A stretch of 64,000 nucleotides of DNA, taken from an uncultured Pseudodesulfovibrio sp. (GTDB lineage: Bacteria; Desulfobacterota; Desulfovibrionia; Desulfovibrionales; Desulfovibrionaceae). Position 1 is the first letter of the stretch, and every line of letters starts with the position of its first letter. Position numbers and translations under genes: made by a program. Location of the stretch: NCBI RefSeq assembly GCF_963675635.1, contig NZ_OY776488.1, forward strand, positions 3,120,001-3,184,000, read 5' to 3'. Of the stretch, positions 1 to 7,587 are shown piece by piece. The notes beneath the pieces were generated by a model. It did not search any database and had not been told where the DNA came from. It saw only the letters and a program-made list of their open reading frames with translations.

Positions 1-65
1 GCTATGCGTGTCCGCTGCGCCTCGATGATCGCCTCTGACTGTAGCGTGTCGGCTGTTGTCTCCAT
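1..65 (-). CDS. N-terminus of an unidentified protein, truncated by the window edge
   Basis: A leftward reading frame opens with ATG at 65 (complement of 63-65) and stays open to the window edge, giving 21 residues that begin METTADTLQ. On that strand a GAGGGA ribosome-binding site lies 3 bases before the ATG, which is why I accept such a short piece. The visible residues are polar and look helical (SEAIIEAQRTRIA); there is no signal peptide. Its function cannot be told. It would be divergent from the aminotransferase at 264, with about 200 bp between them. Confidence 0.5.
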   Translation of the reverse strand, partial: METTADTLQSEAIIEAQRTRI

Positions 66-263
66 GCGTCCCTCACTGGTGGGTTCGACTCTTTTGTTCC
101 CCCTTAGCCCTGATTCAAAATCGGCGCAAGACGGTTATCGGAATGGCAACACAGCGAAATATCATGGGGAAAAACAGACTTGGCCTGATCACTGTCTCAT
201 TGTCTTGCGAGTGGTACTTCTTTCCCTTACAGTGACGTTTCACTCGATCAAAAGGAGACACAA

Positions 264-1454
264 ATGCAACTGATCTCACCCCAAATATCCGGCTACATGA
301 AACGGTCCTCCTGGATTCGTAAAATGTTTGAGGAAGGAATTGCCCTGAAGAAACAGTTCGGTGAAGACGCTGTCTGCGACTTCAGTCTGGGCAACCCGGA
401 TCTGCCTCCGCCAGCCGCCATCAAGGACGCTCTGGCTGAATTGGCGGAGCAGGCGGATAAACCGTTTTTCATGGGGTATATGCCCAATTACGGCTACCCG
501 GATGTGCGTCAGCGGCTGGCTGAGGAAGTGAGCAGGGAGCAGGGCGTGGATGTCCCTGCCGACAGCCTGGTTATCACCTGCGGTGCGGCCGGTGCGCTCA
601 ATTCTTTTTTCCGTGCAGTGCTCGGCCCGGGCGATGAAGTGCTGGTTCCGGCTCCGTTTTTTGTGGAGTACGGTTTCTATTGCGAAAACCACGGCGCATC
701 ACTGGTCTCGGTCCCGTCCAAGCCCCTGACCTTTGAACTGGATATTGAAGCCATGGACGCGGCCATTACGGACAAGACCCGTGTGGTGCTCATCAACTCG
801 CCTAACAACCCTACGGGTGCAGTCTACTCCCGTGCGGAGCTGGATGCCTTGGCGGCCATGCTGCACAAGCATAATGAAGGCCGCGAGAGACCTATTTTCA
901 TTCTGTCGGACGAACCGTATCGTTTCCTTGCCTTCGACGGGGTGGACGTTCCGAGCGTGCTTGATGTCTACCCCTACTCGGTGGTCTGTTCTTCCTTTTC
1001 CAAAAACCTATCCATGGCAGGTGAGCGCATCGGGTACGCACTGGTCAATCCGGCCATGGAGGACAAGGATATTCTTGTCGGCGGCATTGTCCTGGCAAAT
1101 CGCATCCTCGGTTTCGTCAACGCTCCGGCCCTGGCGCAGAAAATCCTCGGCAAAGTGCTGGGCAGCTCCGTGGATATCTCGATTTACGACAAACGTCGCA
1201 AGGCCATGGCTTCGATTCTGGACAACGCCGGCTGTGAATACACCATGCCCAAGGGTGCTTTCTACTTCTTCCCCAAGGCTCCGGGTGGTGACGACATCGC
1301 CTTCTGTGCCGCTTTGCAGGAAGAGAAGATCCTGGCCGTCCCCGGCACCGGCTTTGGCTGTCCCGGTTATTTCAGGCTGGCATTCTGTGTTGGCGAAAAC
1401 GTGATTCTGCGCGCCAAAGACGGTTTTGCCAGAGCCATGGAAGAGTATAGGTAA
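264..1454 (+). CDS. Pyridoxal-phosphate aminotransferase, class I/II (aspartate aminotransferase-like)
   Basis: A 396-residue fold-type I PLP enzyme that should move an amino group between an amino acid and a 2-oxo acid in the cytoplasm. The substrate cannot be read from the sequence. Visible family marks are NNPTG (181-185), SDEPYR (215-220) and SFSKNLSMAGER (244-255), with K247 the expected Schiff-base lysine and R255 the phosphate-binding arginine. The ATG at 264 follows AAAGGAG at a good distance. The gene stands alone and is closed by a strong hairpin at 1476-1506. A second, different aminotransferase lies at 47816. Confidence 0.9.
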   Translation: MQLISPQISGYMKRSSWIRKMFEEGIALKKQFGEDAVCDFSLGNPDLPPPAAIKDALAELAEQADKPFFMGYMPNYGYPDVRQRLAEEVSREQGVDVPADSLVITCGAAGALNSFFRAVLGPGDEVLVPAPFFVEYGFYCENHGASLVSVPSKPLTFELDIEAMDAAITDKTRVVLINSPNNPTGAVYSRAELDALAAMLHKHNEGRERPIFILSDEPYRFLAFDGVDVPSVLDVYPYSVVCSSFSKNLSMAGERIGYALVNPAMEDKDILVGGIVLANRILGFVNAPALAQKILGKVLGSSVDISIYDKRRKAMASILDNAGCEYTMPKGAFYFFPKAPGGDDIAFCAALQEEKILAVPGTGFGCPGYFRLAFCVGENVILRAKDGFARAMEEYR

Positions 1455-1475
1455 CCTGTCGACCATATTGATAAG

Positions 1476-1506
1476 AAAAGGGCTGCCCATGGGCAGCCCT
1501 TTTCTG
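1476..1506 (+). terminator. Rho-independent terminator of the aminotransferase gene
   Basis: Perfect 12-bp stem AAAAGGGCTGCC / GGCAGCCCTTTT around a 4-base loop, followed by TTTTCTG, 21 bases after the stop codon. Confidence 0.9.
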
Positions 1507-1513
1507 CTTTTTA

Positions 1514-1676
1514 GCGAGTGTAAAAATTTGGTCCCTAACAAAGGTGTTTCTGGAAAAGTTAAAATTCTTGTACCTGGCGGGGTCGCGAACTTGATTTTGA
1601 TGGGATGATCGTTTGTTGTCTAACTCGCTGATATAAAGGTATATAAAAATAATTTTTGCGAGTTTAAAAAGTTTGG
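1514..1676. repeat. Three GCGAGT-type boxes upstream of the sigma-54 promoter
   Basis: GCGAGTGTAAAAATTTGG (1514-1531) recurs as GCGAGTTTAAAAAGTTTGG (1658-1676), differing by one substitution and one inserted base. An inverted copy, AACTCGC, lies at 1622-1628 and pairs with GCGAGTT at 1658-1664. The last copy runs into the sigma-54 promoter. They could be activator sites or remnants of a duplication. Confidence 0.5.
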
Positions 1677-1689
1677 CACGACAAGTGCT
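1673..1689 (+). promoter_or_regulatory. Sigma-54 (RpoN) promoter, near consensus
   Basis: TTGGCACGACAAGTGCT matches the RpoN consensus YTGGCACGRNNNTTGCW at every position but one. The invariant GG (1675-1676) and GC (1687-1688) are exactly 10 bases apart. Transcription would start near 1700, yet the next rightward gene starts at 4544 and a terminator stands at 1731-1749. The expected product is therefore a short untranslated RNA. Confidence 0.75.
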
Positions 1690-1699
1690 TTAAAGAAAG

Positions 1700-1756
1700 C
1701 ATCTTCCTTTTTTGCACTGAGAAAATAACAAGCCTCCACACGGAGGCTTTTCTCAT
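1700..1756 (+). ncRNA. Candidate sigma-54-dependent small RNA (about 55 nt)
   Basis: Inferred from a near-consensus sigma-54 promoter ending about 12 bases upstream and an intrinsic terminator at its 3' end. No open frame of useful length fits inside. The 5' part is single-stranded-looking and has a pyrimidine run (CTTCCTTTTTT) that could pair with purine-rich ribosome-binding sites. I know of no named family that matches. The boundaries are estimates. Confidence 0.45.
1731..1756 (+). terminator. Intrinsic terminator downstream of the sigma-54 promoter
   Basis: Stem AGCCTCC / GGAGGCT with the loop ACAC, then TTTCTCATTT. The minus-strand side has a weak run (TTGTTATTTTC), so it may also stop the leftward gene ending at 1798. 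Confidence 0.75.
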
Positions 1757-1797
1757 TTCTGGAGGGGGGGAGTTCCCTTGCGGGGCGGAAGAGGGTG

Positions 1798-2556
1798 TTA
1801 TTCGAACATGCGCCAGTATTTGTCTACTATGGCGTTCAGTTGCCCCTCTTCCCGAATTGCCGCGAATGCTTTGCGCACAGCTTCTACAACGTCGTCAGAG
1901 GTCTGGTTACCGAACGCCATATAAAAATCTTCATTGAACAGCGGTACCCGAGGAACCCAGTAGTCTGATGGATGTCCCTCCTGGCTGAGCCAATGGGCCA
2001 GTGACAGCTTGTCCCCAGTTGTCAGGTCTATACGCGAGATGTTCGCTGAAGATTTCATTTTGTTTTGTTGTTCACAGTTGACGGGGAACAGATTGATCCC
2101 ATCTTGAAATCCCTGTGACAGCAGGAAATGATGCGTGGACGTTTCGCGGGTTACACCGATCCGATAGTGTTTTGCTTCTTCCAGAGTGGAAAGCGCGATG
2201 TCTGTGCGGTGCTTCGGGCTGAACAGATACATGTCAATGGATAGTCCTTCAATCCTGATCCATTTGAAGTGGGGCTCCCTGACCGGCAGCTTGAAGATGG
2301 AATAAATGAGGACATCTTTCTGCGTTAGGGCCATATCATATGCCCTGGCCCACGGGTACAGTTCAAGAGAATAGTCGAGGTTGGCCCTCTCCAGTGTGGC
2401 CCGGACGATTTCTGTCACGACGCCACGGACTTCTCCGTTAATCCTTTGAGTATACGGTGGCCACTCTTCGGTGACAACTTTTATGCTTTTCCCCTGAGCC
2501 ATTGCCGTCTGCATAAGGACAAAGGCAATGGCAATCATACAAGCCCGCAACGTCAT
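1798..2556 (-). CDS. Orphan periplasmic substrate-binding protein (SBP_bac_3 family)
   Basis: A 252-residue secreted protein with an N-terminal signal peptide (hydrophobic stretch 4-19, likely cleaved after AMA near 20). It continues with the amino-acid-binding-protein fold of Pfam SBP_bac_3: a VVTEEWPPYTQ first strand, YPWARAYD near 70, and a C-terminal YWRMFE. No ABC permease or ATPase gene is near, so transport is unproven and it may be a sensory or scavenging binding protein. Three further solitary members lie at 16033, 30849 and 52847. The start is ATG at 2556 after a run of G's (AAAGGGGG) in the leader. Confidence 0.8.
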   Translation of the reverse strand: MTLRACMIAIAFVLMQTAMAQGKSIKVVTEEWPPYTQRINGEVRGVVTEIVRATLERANLDYSLELYPWARAYDMALTQKDVLIYSIFKLPVREPHFKWIRIEGLSIDMYLFSPKHRTDIALSTLEEAKHYRIGVTRETSTHHFLLSQGFQDGINLFPVNCEQQNKMKSSANISRIDLTTGDKLSLAHWLSQEGHPSDYWVPRVPLFNEDFYMAFGNQTSDDVVEAVRKAFAAIREEGQLNAIVDKYWRMFE

Positions 2557-2664
2557 TTTTCCCCCTTTATTTCATGGCCCGCCAACACCCCGTAAACAGT
2601 ATCTAGCTTTACCTGCTTACACAGAAACTCTTATGTTATGCAACATCTTATGAATAATTCGGTA

Positions 2665-2699
2665 CAAAAAAGCCGACCAGGGAAATACCTGGTCGGCTA
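2665..2699 (-). terminator. Intrinsic terminator of ilvD
   Basis: An 11-bp stem AGCCGACCAGG / CCTGGTCGGCT. On the minus strand it is followed by TTTTTTG, about 25 bases after the ilvD stop. Confidence 0.9.
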
Positions 2700-2723
2700 T
2701 ATTTCGTGTTCTCTTTTTTTGGC

Positions 2724-4385
2724 TTATTTTTCGTAGACTGCGCCGCGTGAAGCCGAGGTCACAAGCTTGGCGTATCGCCGCAGGAAAGGCGATTTGACTT
2801 CCTTGGTCACAGGCACATGCTTTTTTCGACGCTCGTCGAGTTCGGCGTCGTCCACCAGCAGGTGGATTTTCCGTGCCGGAATGTCGATTTCAATCCTGTC
2901 ACCATTCTGAATCAGTGCGCACGGGCCGCCAGCCGCTGCTTCGGGCGAGATATGGCCGATGGCCGCGCCGCGTGTTCCGCCGGAGAACCGGCCATCCGTC
3001 AGCAGGGCTACGGATTCACCCAGTCCCATGCCGGAAATGGCCGAGGTGGGGGTGAGCATTTCACGCATGCCGGGGCCGCCCTTGGGGCCTTCATATAAAA
3101 CCACCACTACGTCACCCGATACGATGTTGCCGCCGAGAATGGCCTCGACCGCATCTTCTTCGGAAGTATACACCTTGGCTGTGCCGGTGTTTCGCATCAT
3201 TTCGGGAGCCACGGCGGATTGTTTTACACAGCAGCCCTCAGGCGCGATGTTGCCATACAGAATGGCGATGCCGCCTTCTTCGGAATACGGATTGTCGATG
3301 GGACGGACAACCGTATGATTCGTGACCTTGGCGTCCAGATCCTTGAGATTCTCGCCCAGAGTCTTGCCTGTGACGGTCATGACATCAAGGTTGAGCAGGT
3401 CGCGCTTGACCAGCTCGGACATGACGCCCGGGATACCGCCGGATTCGTTGAGGTCTTCCATGAAATGCGGACCTGCCGGGGACAGCTTGCACAGGTTCGG
3501 TGTTTTTTTGCTGATCTCGTTGAACATCTCAAGGTTCAGGTCGAGACCGGCTTCGGCGAACAGGGCGGGCAAGTGCAACGTGGTGTTGGTGGAACACCCC
3601 AGTGCCATGTCCATGGTCACGGCGTTGTGCACGGCTTTGGCGGTCACGATGTCACGCGGCTTGATGTTGCGTTCCAGCATTTCCATAACCTGCATACCGG
3701 CCTGTTTGGCCAGACGGACACGGGCGGACATGACCGCCGGGATGGTGCCGTTGCCGGGCAAAGCCAGCCCGATGGACTCGGACAGACAGTTCATGGAGTT
3801 GGCCGTGAACATCCCGGCGCACGAGCCGCAGGTTGGACAGGCGGACTGTTCAAATTCTTCCAACTCTTCCTCGGTCATGGTACCGGCCTTGACCTTGCCC
3901 ACGCCTTCGAAAACATTGATAAGGTCGGCGGTTTTCTTGCGACCGGCCAGCATGGGGCCGCCGGATATGACAACCGCGGGAATATTCAGGCGCAGGATCG
4001 CCATGAGCATACCCGGCACGATCTTGTCGCAGTTGGGAATACACACGATGGCGTCAAAGGGATGGGCGGTCGCCATGATTTCCACGGAATCAGCGATGAT
4101 TTCGCGGCTCGGCAGGGACATGCGCATGCCTTCATGGTTCATTGCCAGTCCGTCACAGACACCGATGGCCGGAAATTCCATGGGGGTACCGCCAGCCAGC
4201 ATGATGCCCTTTTTTACGGCTTCGGCAATGGTATCCAGATGAACATGACCGGGAATAATCTCATTGGCAGCGTTGCATACGCCGATCAGCGGCCTGTCCA
4301 TTTCTTCCTTGGACATTCCGGTCGCGTATAACAGCGAACGGTGCGGGGCCTTTTCCAATCCACCAGTCATTTTTTTACTACGCAT
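2724..4385 (-). CDS. ilvD: Dihydroxy-acid dehydratase IlvD
   Basis: This enzyme dehydrates 2,3-dihydroxy-isovalerate and 2,3-dihydroxy-3-methylvalerate to the 2-oxo acids in valine, isoleucine and leucine synthesis. The protein is 553 residues, the usual length. Conserved Fe-S cluster and active-site segments are present: GVCNAANE (35-42), [11 protein letters not shown] (115-125) and [19 protein letters not shown] (about 183-201). The start is ATG at 4385 behind AGAGGAG on the minus strand. It is a single-gene unit with its own terminator. No other branched-chain synthesis gene is in view. Confidence 0.97.
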   Translation of the reverse strand: MRSKKMTGGLEKAPHRSLLYATGMSKEEMDRPLIGVCNAANEIIPGHVHLDTIAEAVKKGIMLAGGTPMEFPAIGVCDGLAMNHEGMRMSLPSREIIADSVEIMATAHPFDAIVCIPNCDKIVPGMLMAILRLNIPAVVISGGPMLAGRKKTADLINVFEGVGKVKAGTMTEEELEEFEQSACPTCGSCAGMFTANSMNCLSESIGLALPGNGTIPAVMSARVRLAKQAGMQVMEMLERNIKPRDIVTAKAVHNAVTMDMALGCSTNTTLHLPALFAEAGLDLNLEMFNEISKKTPNLCKLSPAGPHFMEDLNESGGIPGVMSELVKRDLLNLDVMTVTGKTLGENLKDLDAKVTNHTVVRPIDNPYSEEGGIAILYGNIAPEGCCVKQSAVAPEMMRNTGTAKVYTSEEDAVEAILGGNIVSGDVVVVLYEGPKGGPGMREMLTPTSAISGMGLGESVALLTDGRFSGGTRGAAIGHISPEAAAGGPCALIQNGDRIEIDIPARKIHLLVDDAELDERRKKHVPVTKEVKSPFLRRYAKLVTSASRGAVYEK

Positions 4386-4418
4386 GAGATACTCCTCTAA
4401 ATAAAAATTCGGATGGAC

Positions 4419-4447
4419 AGTTCACTCTGTAACCGAGGCGCTGTCAA
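4419..4447 (-). promoter_or_regulatory. Possible sigma-70 promoter of ilvD
   Basis: On the minus strand a perfect TTGACA (4442-4447) is followed after 17 bases by TGAACT (4419-4424), which matches the -10 consensus at only three positions. Confidence 0.35.
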
Positions 4448-4543
4448 CTTTTTTCAATTTCCAATACAATACGTCATCACTCCTGCAAGCTCGCACGGCG
4501 TTGCCACGCGAACTTGCTTATAACTAAAGAACTCGAGATAGTT

Positions 4544-5239
4544 ATGACACATTGTTTCATCCCGGCTAGCAGTCCCGAAGATTGTCGTAGTTTTCTTGCT
4601 CACCCAGAAAAACATTGGAAAAGCGGCTATTCCGCAAAAGAATTGGCATACAGGTGGCACACTTGCTCCGTCTTTCCTCCTGAAATAAAATCTCTTTTTG
4701 CAACACATTCCGTTTTTGACGGTATGGAAATTCTATTTGCCTTCCCCGAATACAAAGTCTCTCTGCCTGGCGGTAATACCTCGTCGCAAAACGATTTGTT
4801 TGTCCTGGCAAGAAACGACTCTGGCCTCGTTGTAATCATGATTGAAGGAAAGGTTTCGGAACCCTTTGGAGAGACCTTGGAAGAATGGAGCCGCAATGCT
4901 TCTCCCGGAAAAAGGAGACGGCTGGCTTTTCTCCAGGAAAAGCTCTGCCTGCCTCAACAGCTACCAGGTCATATTCGTTACCAACTCCTGCACAGAACGG
5001 CGTCTTCGCTTATTGTTGCCGAACAAATGCACGCACAAAAGGCAATTATGCTGGTTCACTCTTTCAGCGACATCAATGAATGGTTCGACGATTACGCCAA
5101 GTTCCTCGCGCTATACAGTGTGAATGCCCATGTCGGCAGGCTGCACCATATTCCTAAATGCACACCCATGGATCTCTATATAGGATGGGCAAAAGGGGAT
5201 ATTCCCTCCATTCCAACAACAAAAAAAGGCCCCGACTAG
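4544..5239 (+). CDS. DUF6946-like protein with a PD-(D/E)xK nuclease-like signature
   Basis: A 231-residue soluble protein with no signal peptide. It resembles the uncharacterised DUF6946 family as I recall it. D84, followed 17 residues later by E101-G-K103 at the end of a hydrophobic strand (LVVIMIEGK), is the arrangement of the D...ExK core of PD-(D/E)xK nucleases. That is a structural guess, not a known activity. I chose ATG at 4544; an in-frame TTG at 4514 would add 10 residues. The 3' end of the gene overlaps the ribB terminator of the other strand. No partner genes flank it. Confidence 0.7.
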   Translation: MTHCFIPASSPEDCRSFLAHPEKHWKSGYSAKELAYRWHTCSVFPPEIKSLFATHSVFDGMEILFAFPEYKVSLPGGNTSSQNDLFVLARNDSGLVVIMIEGKVSEPFGETLEEWSRNASPGKRRRLAFLQEKLCLPQQLPGHIRYQLLHRTASSLIVAEQMHAQKAIMLVHSFSDINEWFDDYAKFLALYSVNAHVGRLHHIPKCTPMDLYIGWAKGDIPSIPTTKKGPD

Positions 5240-5256
5240 GAGATAGCGGGGCCTTG
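5219..5256 (-). terminator. Intrinsic terminator of ribB
   Basis: Stem AAGGCCCCG / CGGGGCCTT, followed on the minus strand by TTTTTTT. The left arm encodes the last residues of the rightward gene ending at 5239, and that gene's TAG lies in the loop. Confidence 0.85.
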
Positions 5257-5300
5257 GAGGAGCAGCATATTTTGTTTGTCGGTTATCGTACCTTCAGACG

Positions 5301-5957
5301 TTAGGCGGCTTTGCGTTTGCGGGCTTTGCGGTATTCAACGATGTCGTCCACCGTGCAGACGGGCATGTTGTGCTTTTTGCCGAATTCGATGATTTCCGGA
5401 GTGCGGGCCATGGTGCCGTCCGGGTTGGTCACTTCGCAGAGTACGCCGCACGGGGCCAGACCGGCCAAGCGAGTCATGTCCACGGTGGCTTCGGTGTGTC
5501 CGCCGCGTTCAAGGACGCCGCCGGGGCGGGCGCGGAGCGGAAACACATGGCCGGGACTGGCGATATCCGCAGGCGTGGCGTTTTCGCTGATAGCCGCCTT
5601 GACGGTGGTCACCCGGTCAGCAGCAGACACGCCGGTGGTCACACCTTGTGCCGCTTCGATGGAAATGGTGAACGCGGTTTGGTATTGGCTGCTGTTTTCA
5701 TCAACCATCATGGGCAGGTTGAGGGACCGAATTTTCTCGTCGGTCAGACAGAGACAGACAATGCCGCTACATTCGCGAATGAGCATGGCCATCTGATCGT
5801 CAGTGAGGGTTTCGGCTGCGAAGATGAGATCACCTTCGTTTTCACGGTCCTCGTTGTCCGTGACAAGAATGCCACGGCCTTCACGGAGTGCCGTGAGTGC
5901 GTTCTCGACCCGCTGAATGGGATCGCCGAACTGATTGAGTAAAGACTGATTCATCAT
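5301..5957 (-). CDS. ribB: 3,4-dihydroxy-2-butanone 4-phosphate synthase RibB
   Basis: Converts ribulose 5-phosphate to 3,4-dihydroxy-2-butanone 4-phosphate, one of the two precursors of riboflavin. The protein is 218 residues, a stand-alone RibB without the GTP cyclohydrolase II domain found in RibBA fusions. The loop [16 protein letters not shown] (about 35-50) carries the acidic metal-binding residues, and [21 protein letters not shown] is the second conserved block. AGGAGATTC stands just before two successive ATG codons (5957 and 5954); either may be used. An FMN riboswitch precedes it and a terminator follows. No other rib gene is present. Confidence 0.96.
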   Translation of the reverse strand: MMNQSLLNQFGDPIQRVENALTALREGRGILVTDNEDRENEGDLIFAAETLTDDQMAMLIRECSGIVCLCLTDEKIRSLNLPMMVDENSSQYQTAFTISIEAAQGVTTGVSAADRVTTVKAAISENATPADIASPGHVFPLRARPGGVLERGGHTEATVDMTRLAGLAPCGVLCEVTNPDGTMARTPEIIEFGKKHNMPVCTVDDIVEYRKARKRKAA

Positions 5958-5999
5958 GAATCTCCTGAAAAGAGTATGAATGAATCAGGGCGCAAAGAC

Positions 6000-6080
6000 A
6001 GGCAGTCGAGCACGTATACACACGCCACGACCTGACGCCGTATGGAGCAGGGATGCTCTGCGGCGAACACGGGACTGCCT
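6000..6080 (-). promoter_or_regulatory. Expression platform of the FMN riboswitch
   Basis: On the minus strand AGGCAGT follows the aptamer directly (6074-6080) and is complementary to ACTGCCT at 6000-6006. The two could form a long-range helix just upstream of the ribB leader. The function, termination or translation control, is inferred. Confidence 0.4.
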
Positions 6081-6228
6081 CATTCTCTTTCATCCGGACT
6101 ATTACCGTCGGCCCCGGAATCACACCGGGTCTGCTGGACCCTCCCAACAGAGGGAGGCGCTCGCGGGCTTCCTGGCAGAGCCAGATTACCGCCGGTGGGG
6201 ACTTTCACCCCGCCCTGAGAACAAGTCG
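6080..6228 (-). promoter_or_regulatory. FMN riboswitch (RFN element) controlling ribB
   Basis: Read on the minus strand, the region shows the conserved RFN order: TCAGGGCGGGGTGAAAGTCC, then CACCGGCGGTAAT, then AGCCCGCGAGCG, a variable hairpin (CTCCCTCTGTTGGGAGG), CCGGTGTGATTCCGGGGCCG, ACGGTAATAGTCCGGATGAA and a closing AGAGAATG. It lies about 120 bases upstream of ribB. Binding of FMN is expected to lower ribB expression. Confidence 0.95.
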
Positions 6229-6379
6229 CGAAACAATTAAGGACTTTCCCGCTCTTGTCAACCGATTCTCCTCAGAAAAGTATCCATTTTGGAAAGCCTT
6301 TGCAGGCCATGCAAAAAGAAGCGGCTCATGTCTTCGGAAGTCTTGCTCATGTGCTTAAAAAGGGGTACTGCTTTCGTCC

Positions 6380-6736
6380 ATGCATGAAATGTCAATCGTC
6401 GAATCCATCCTCGGTATCTTACGTGAAGAAATGGTCAAATATGATGGCCAAAAGCTCAAGAAAGTCACCATCAAGAACGGTCAACTGGCCGGTGCGGTGT
6501 CTGAATCCCTGAAATTTGCCTGGGACGCACTTATTCCCGGTGGCGAATTTGACGGCGCTGAGCTGGAGATTATCGAGGTGCCGGTCAAGGTCGCGTGCGG
6601 TGAGTGTGGCGAGGCGTTCAGCCCGGAGCATGCCAGGTGCATGCCGTGCCCGAAATGCGAGGCATTGCTCGGTCACCACGTATTGGAAGGAAAAGAACTG
6701 TTGATCGACTCCATTGAAGTGGACGACCAGCAGTAA
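6380..6736 (+). CDS. hypA: Hydrogenase/urease nickel incorporation protein HypA
   Basis: A small nickel chaperone that hands Ni to [NiFe]-hydrogenase large subunits together with HypB. It is 118 residues. The N-terminal MHE supplies the nickel-binding histidine, and the zinc site is formed by C73-x2-C76 and C87-x2-C90 (plus C93) in the C-terminal half. It precedes hypB by 18 bases, so the two are surely co-transcribed. No hydrogenase structural gene lies in the window. Confidence 0.96.
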   Translation: MHEMSIVESILGILREEMVKYDGQKLKKVTIKNGQLAGAVSESLKFAWDALIPGGEFDGAELEIIEVPVKVACGECGEAFSPEHARCMPCPKCEALLGHHVLEGKELLIDSIEVDDQQ

Positions 6737-6754
6737 GCATAGCAAGGAGAGATC

Positions 6755-7414
6755 ATGTCCAAGGAAGTCACTATAGTTCGCAATGTGCTTGAGGCCAACG
6801 ATCGTCTGGCCGATGAGCTGCAAAAGAAATTTCGCGTCAAGAATATCCTGTGTCTGAATCTCATGAGTTCTCCGGGCGCAGGCAAAACGACGTTGTTGGA
6901 ACGGACACTGACCGATCTCAAGGACGAGTTTAAAATGGCTGTCATCGAAGGAGACCTCCAGACCGACAACGATGCGCAACGTGTGGCCGCAACCGGCGCA
7001 CAGGCCGTGCAGATCAATACCGAGGGCGGCTGCCATCTGGATTCAGGCATGGTTCTGGACGCACTCAAGGCCATTGACACCGACGGGCTGGACATCCTGT
7101 TCATTGAGAATGTCGGCAATCTTGTCTGTCCTGCTGAATTCAATGTGGGTGAAGACTATAAGGTCACTTTGCTGTCCGTTGCCGAGGGCGACGACAAGCC
7201 GGAGAAGTACCCGTTCATGTTCCATATCTCCGCAGTCATGCTGCTCAACAAGACCGACCTGCTTCCTTACGTTGATTTTGATATGGATAAGGCCAAGAAC
7301 CACGCCACGGCCCTGAACAAGGATATCGAGGTTATGCCTATTTCTGCTCGTACGGGCGAAAATATGGAGCAGTGGTACAACTGGCTGCGCGCCAAACGTG
7401 CCGAGAAAAAGTAG
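6755..7414 (+). CDS. hypB: Hydrogenase nickel incorporation GTPase HypB
   Basis: A GTPase needed to insert nickel into [NiFe]-hydrogenases, acting with HypA. It is 219 residues. The P-loop is SSPGAGKT (38-45), the second block is EGDLQTDNDA, NKTD gives guanine specificity, and ENVGNLVCP carries the conserved metal-binding Cys. It lacks the N-terminal CxxCGC nickel motif and histidine-rich stretch of some homologues, so it is the short form. GGAG precedes the ATG. A terminator follows at 7436. Confidence 0.96.
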   Translation: MSKEVTIVRNVLEANDRLADELQKKFRVKNILCLNLMSSPGAGKTTLLERTLTDLKDEFKMAVIEGDLQTDNDAQRVAATGAQAVQINTEGGCHLDSGMVLDALKAIDTDGLDILFIENVGNLVCPAEFNVGEDYKVTLLSVAEGDDKPEKYPFMFHISAVMLLNKTDLLPYVDFDMDKAKNHATALNKDIEVMPISARTGENMEQWYNWLRAKRAEKK

Positions 7415-7435
7415 TTCCTTTTTCGAATGAAATGA

Positions 7436-7472
7436 AATCCCCTGTCTGCGTTTGCAGGCAGGGGATTTTTTC
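7436..7472 (+). terminator. Intrinsic terminator of hypAB
   Basis: Stem AATCCCCTGTCTGC / GCAGGCAGGGGATT with one G-T pair and a GTTT loop, followed by TTTTC. Confidence 0.9.
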
Positions 7473-7587
7473 TTGGAGAAGGGGAAGCGTTGGCGTTTCG
7501 GCCGCGCTCCTGTCGGTTGGTCGCGAAAGTTGCTCCGCAGTGGAAAGCGACTTTTAAATGCCACCTGAATGGCGTATAGCCACACGC

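Noticed and set aside
75-105. GGTGGGTTCGACT resembling a tRNA T-arm
   Set aside because: No matching 3' stem, acceptor stem or other cloverleaf arms can be formed.
4-273. 89-codon rightward frame at the window start
   Set aside because: It has no ribosome site and an unlikely composition, and it runs antisense to the better-supported leftward gene start at 65 and through the promoter region.
3219-4331. 370-codon frame opposite ilvD
   Set aside because: It has Gly/His-rich, domain-free composition typical of an antisense shadow.
6289-6303. Sigma-54-like TTGGAAAGCCTTTGC upstream of hypA
   Set aside because: GG and GC are 9, not 10, bases apart and the CACG core is missing.
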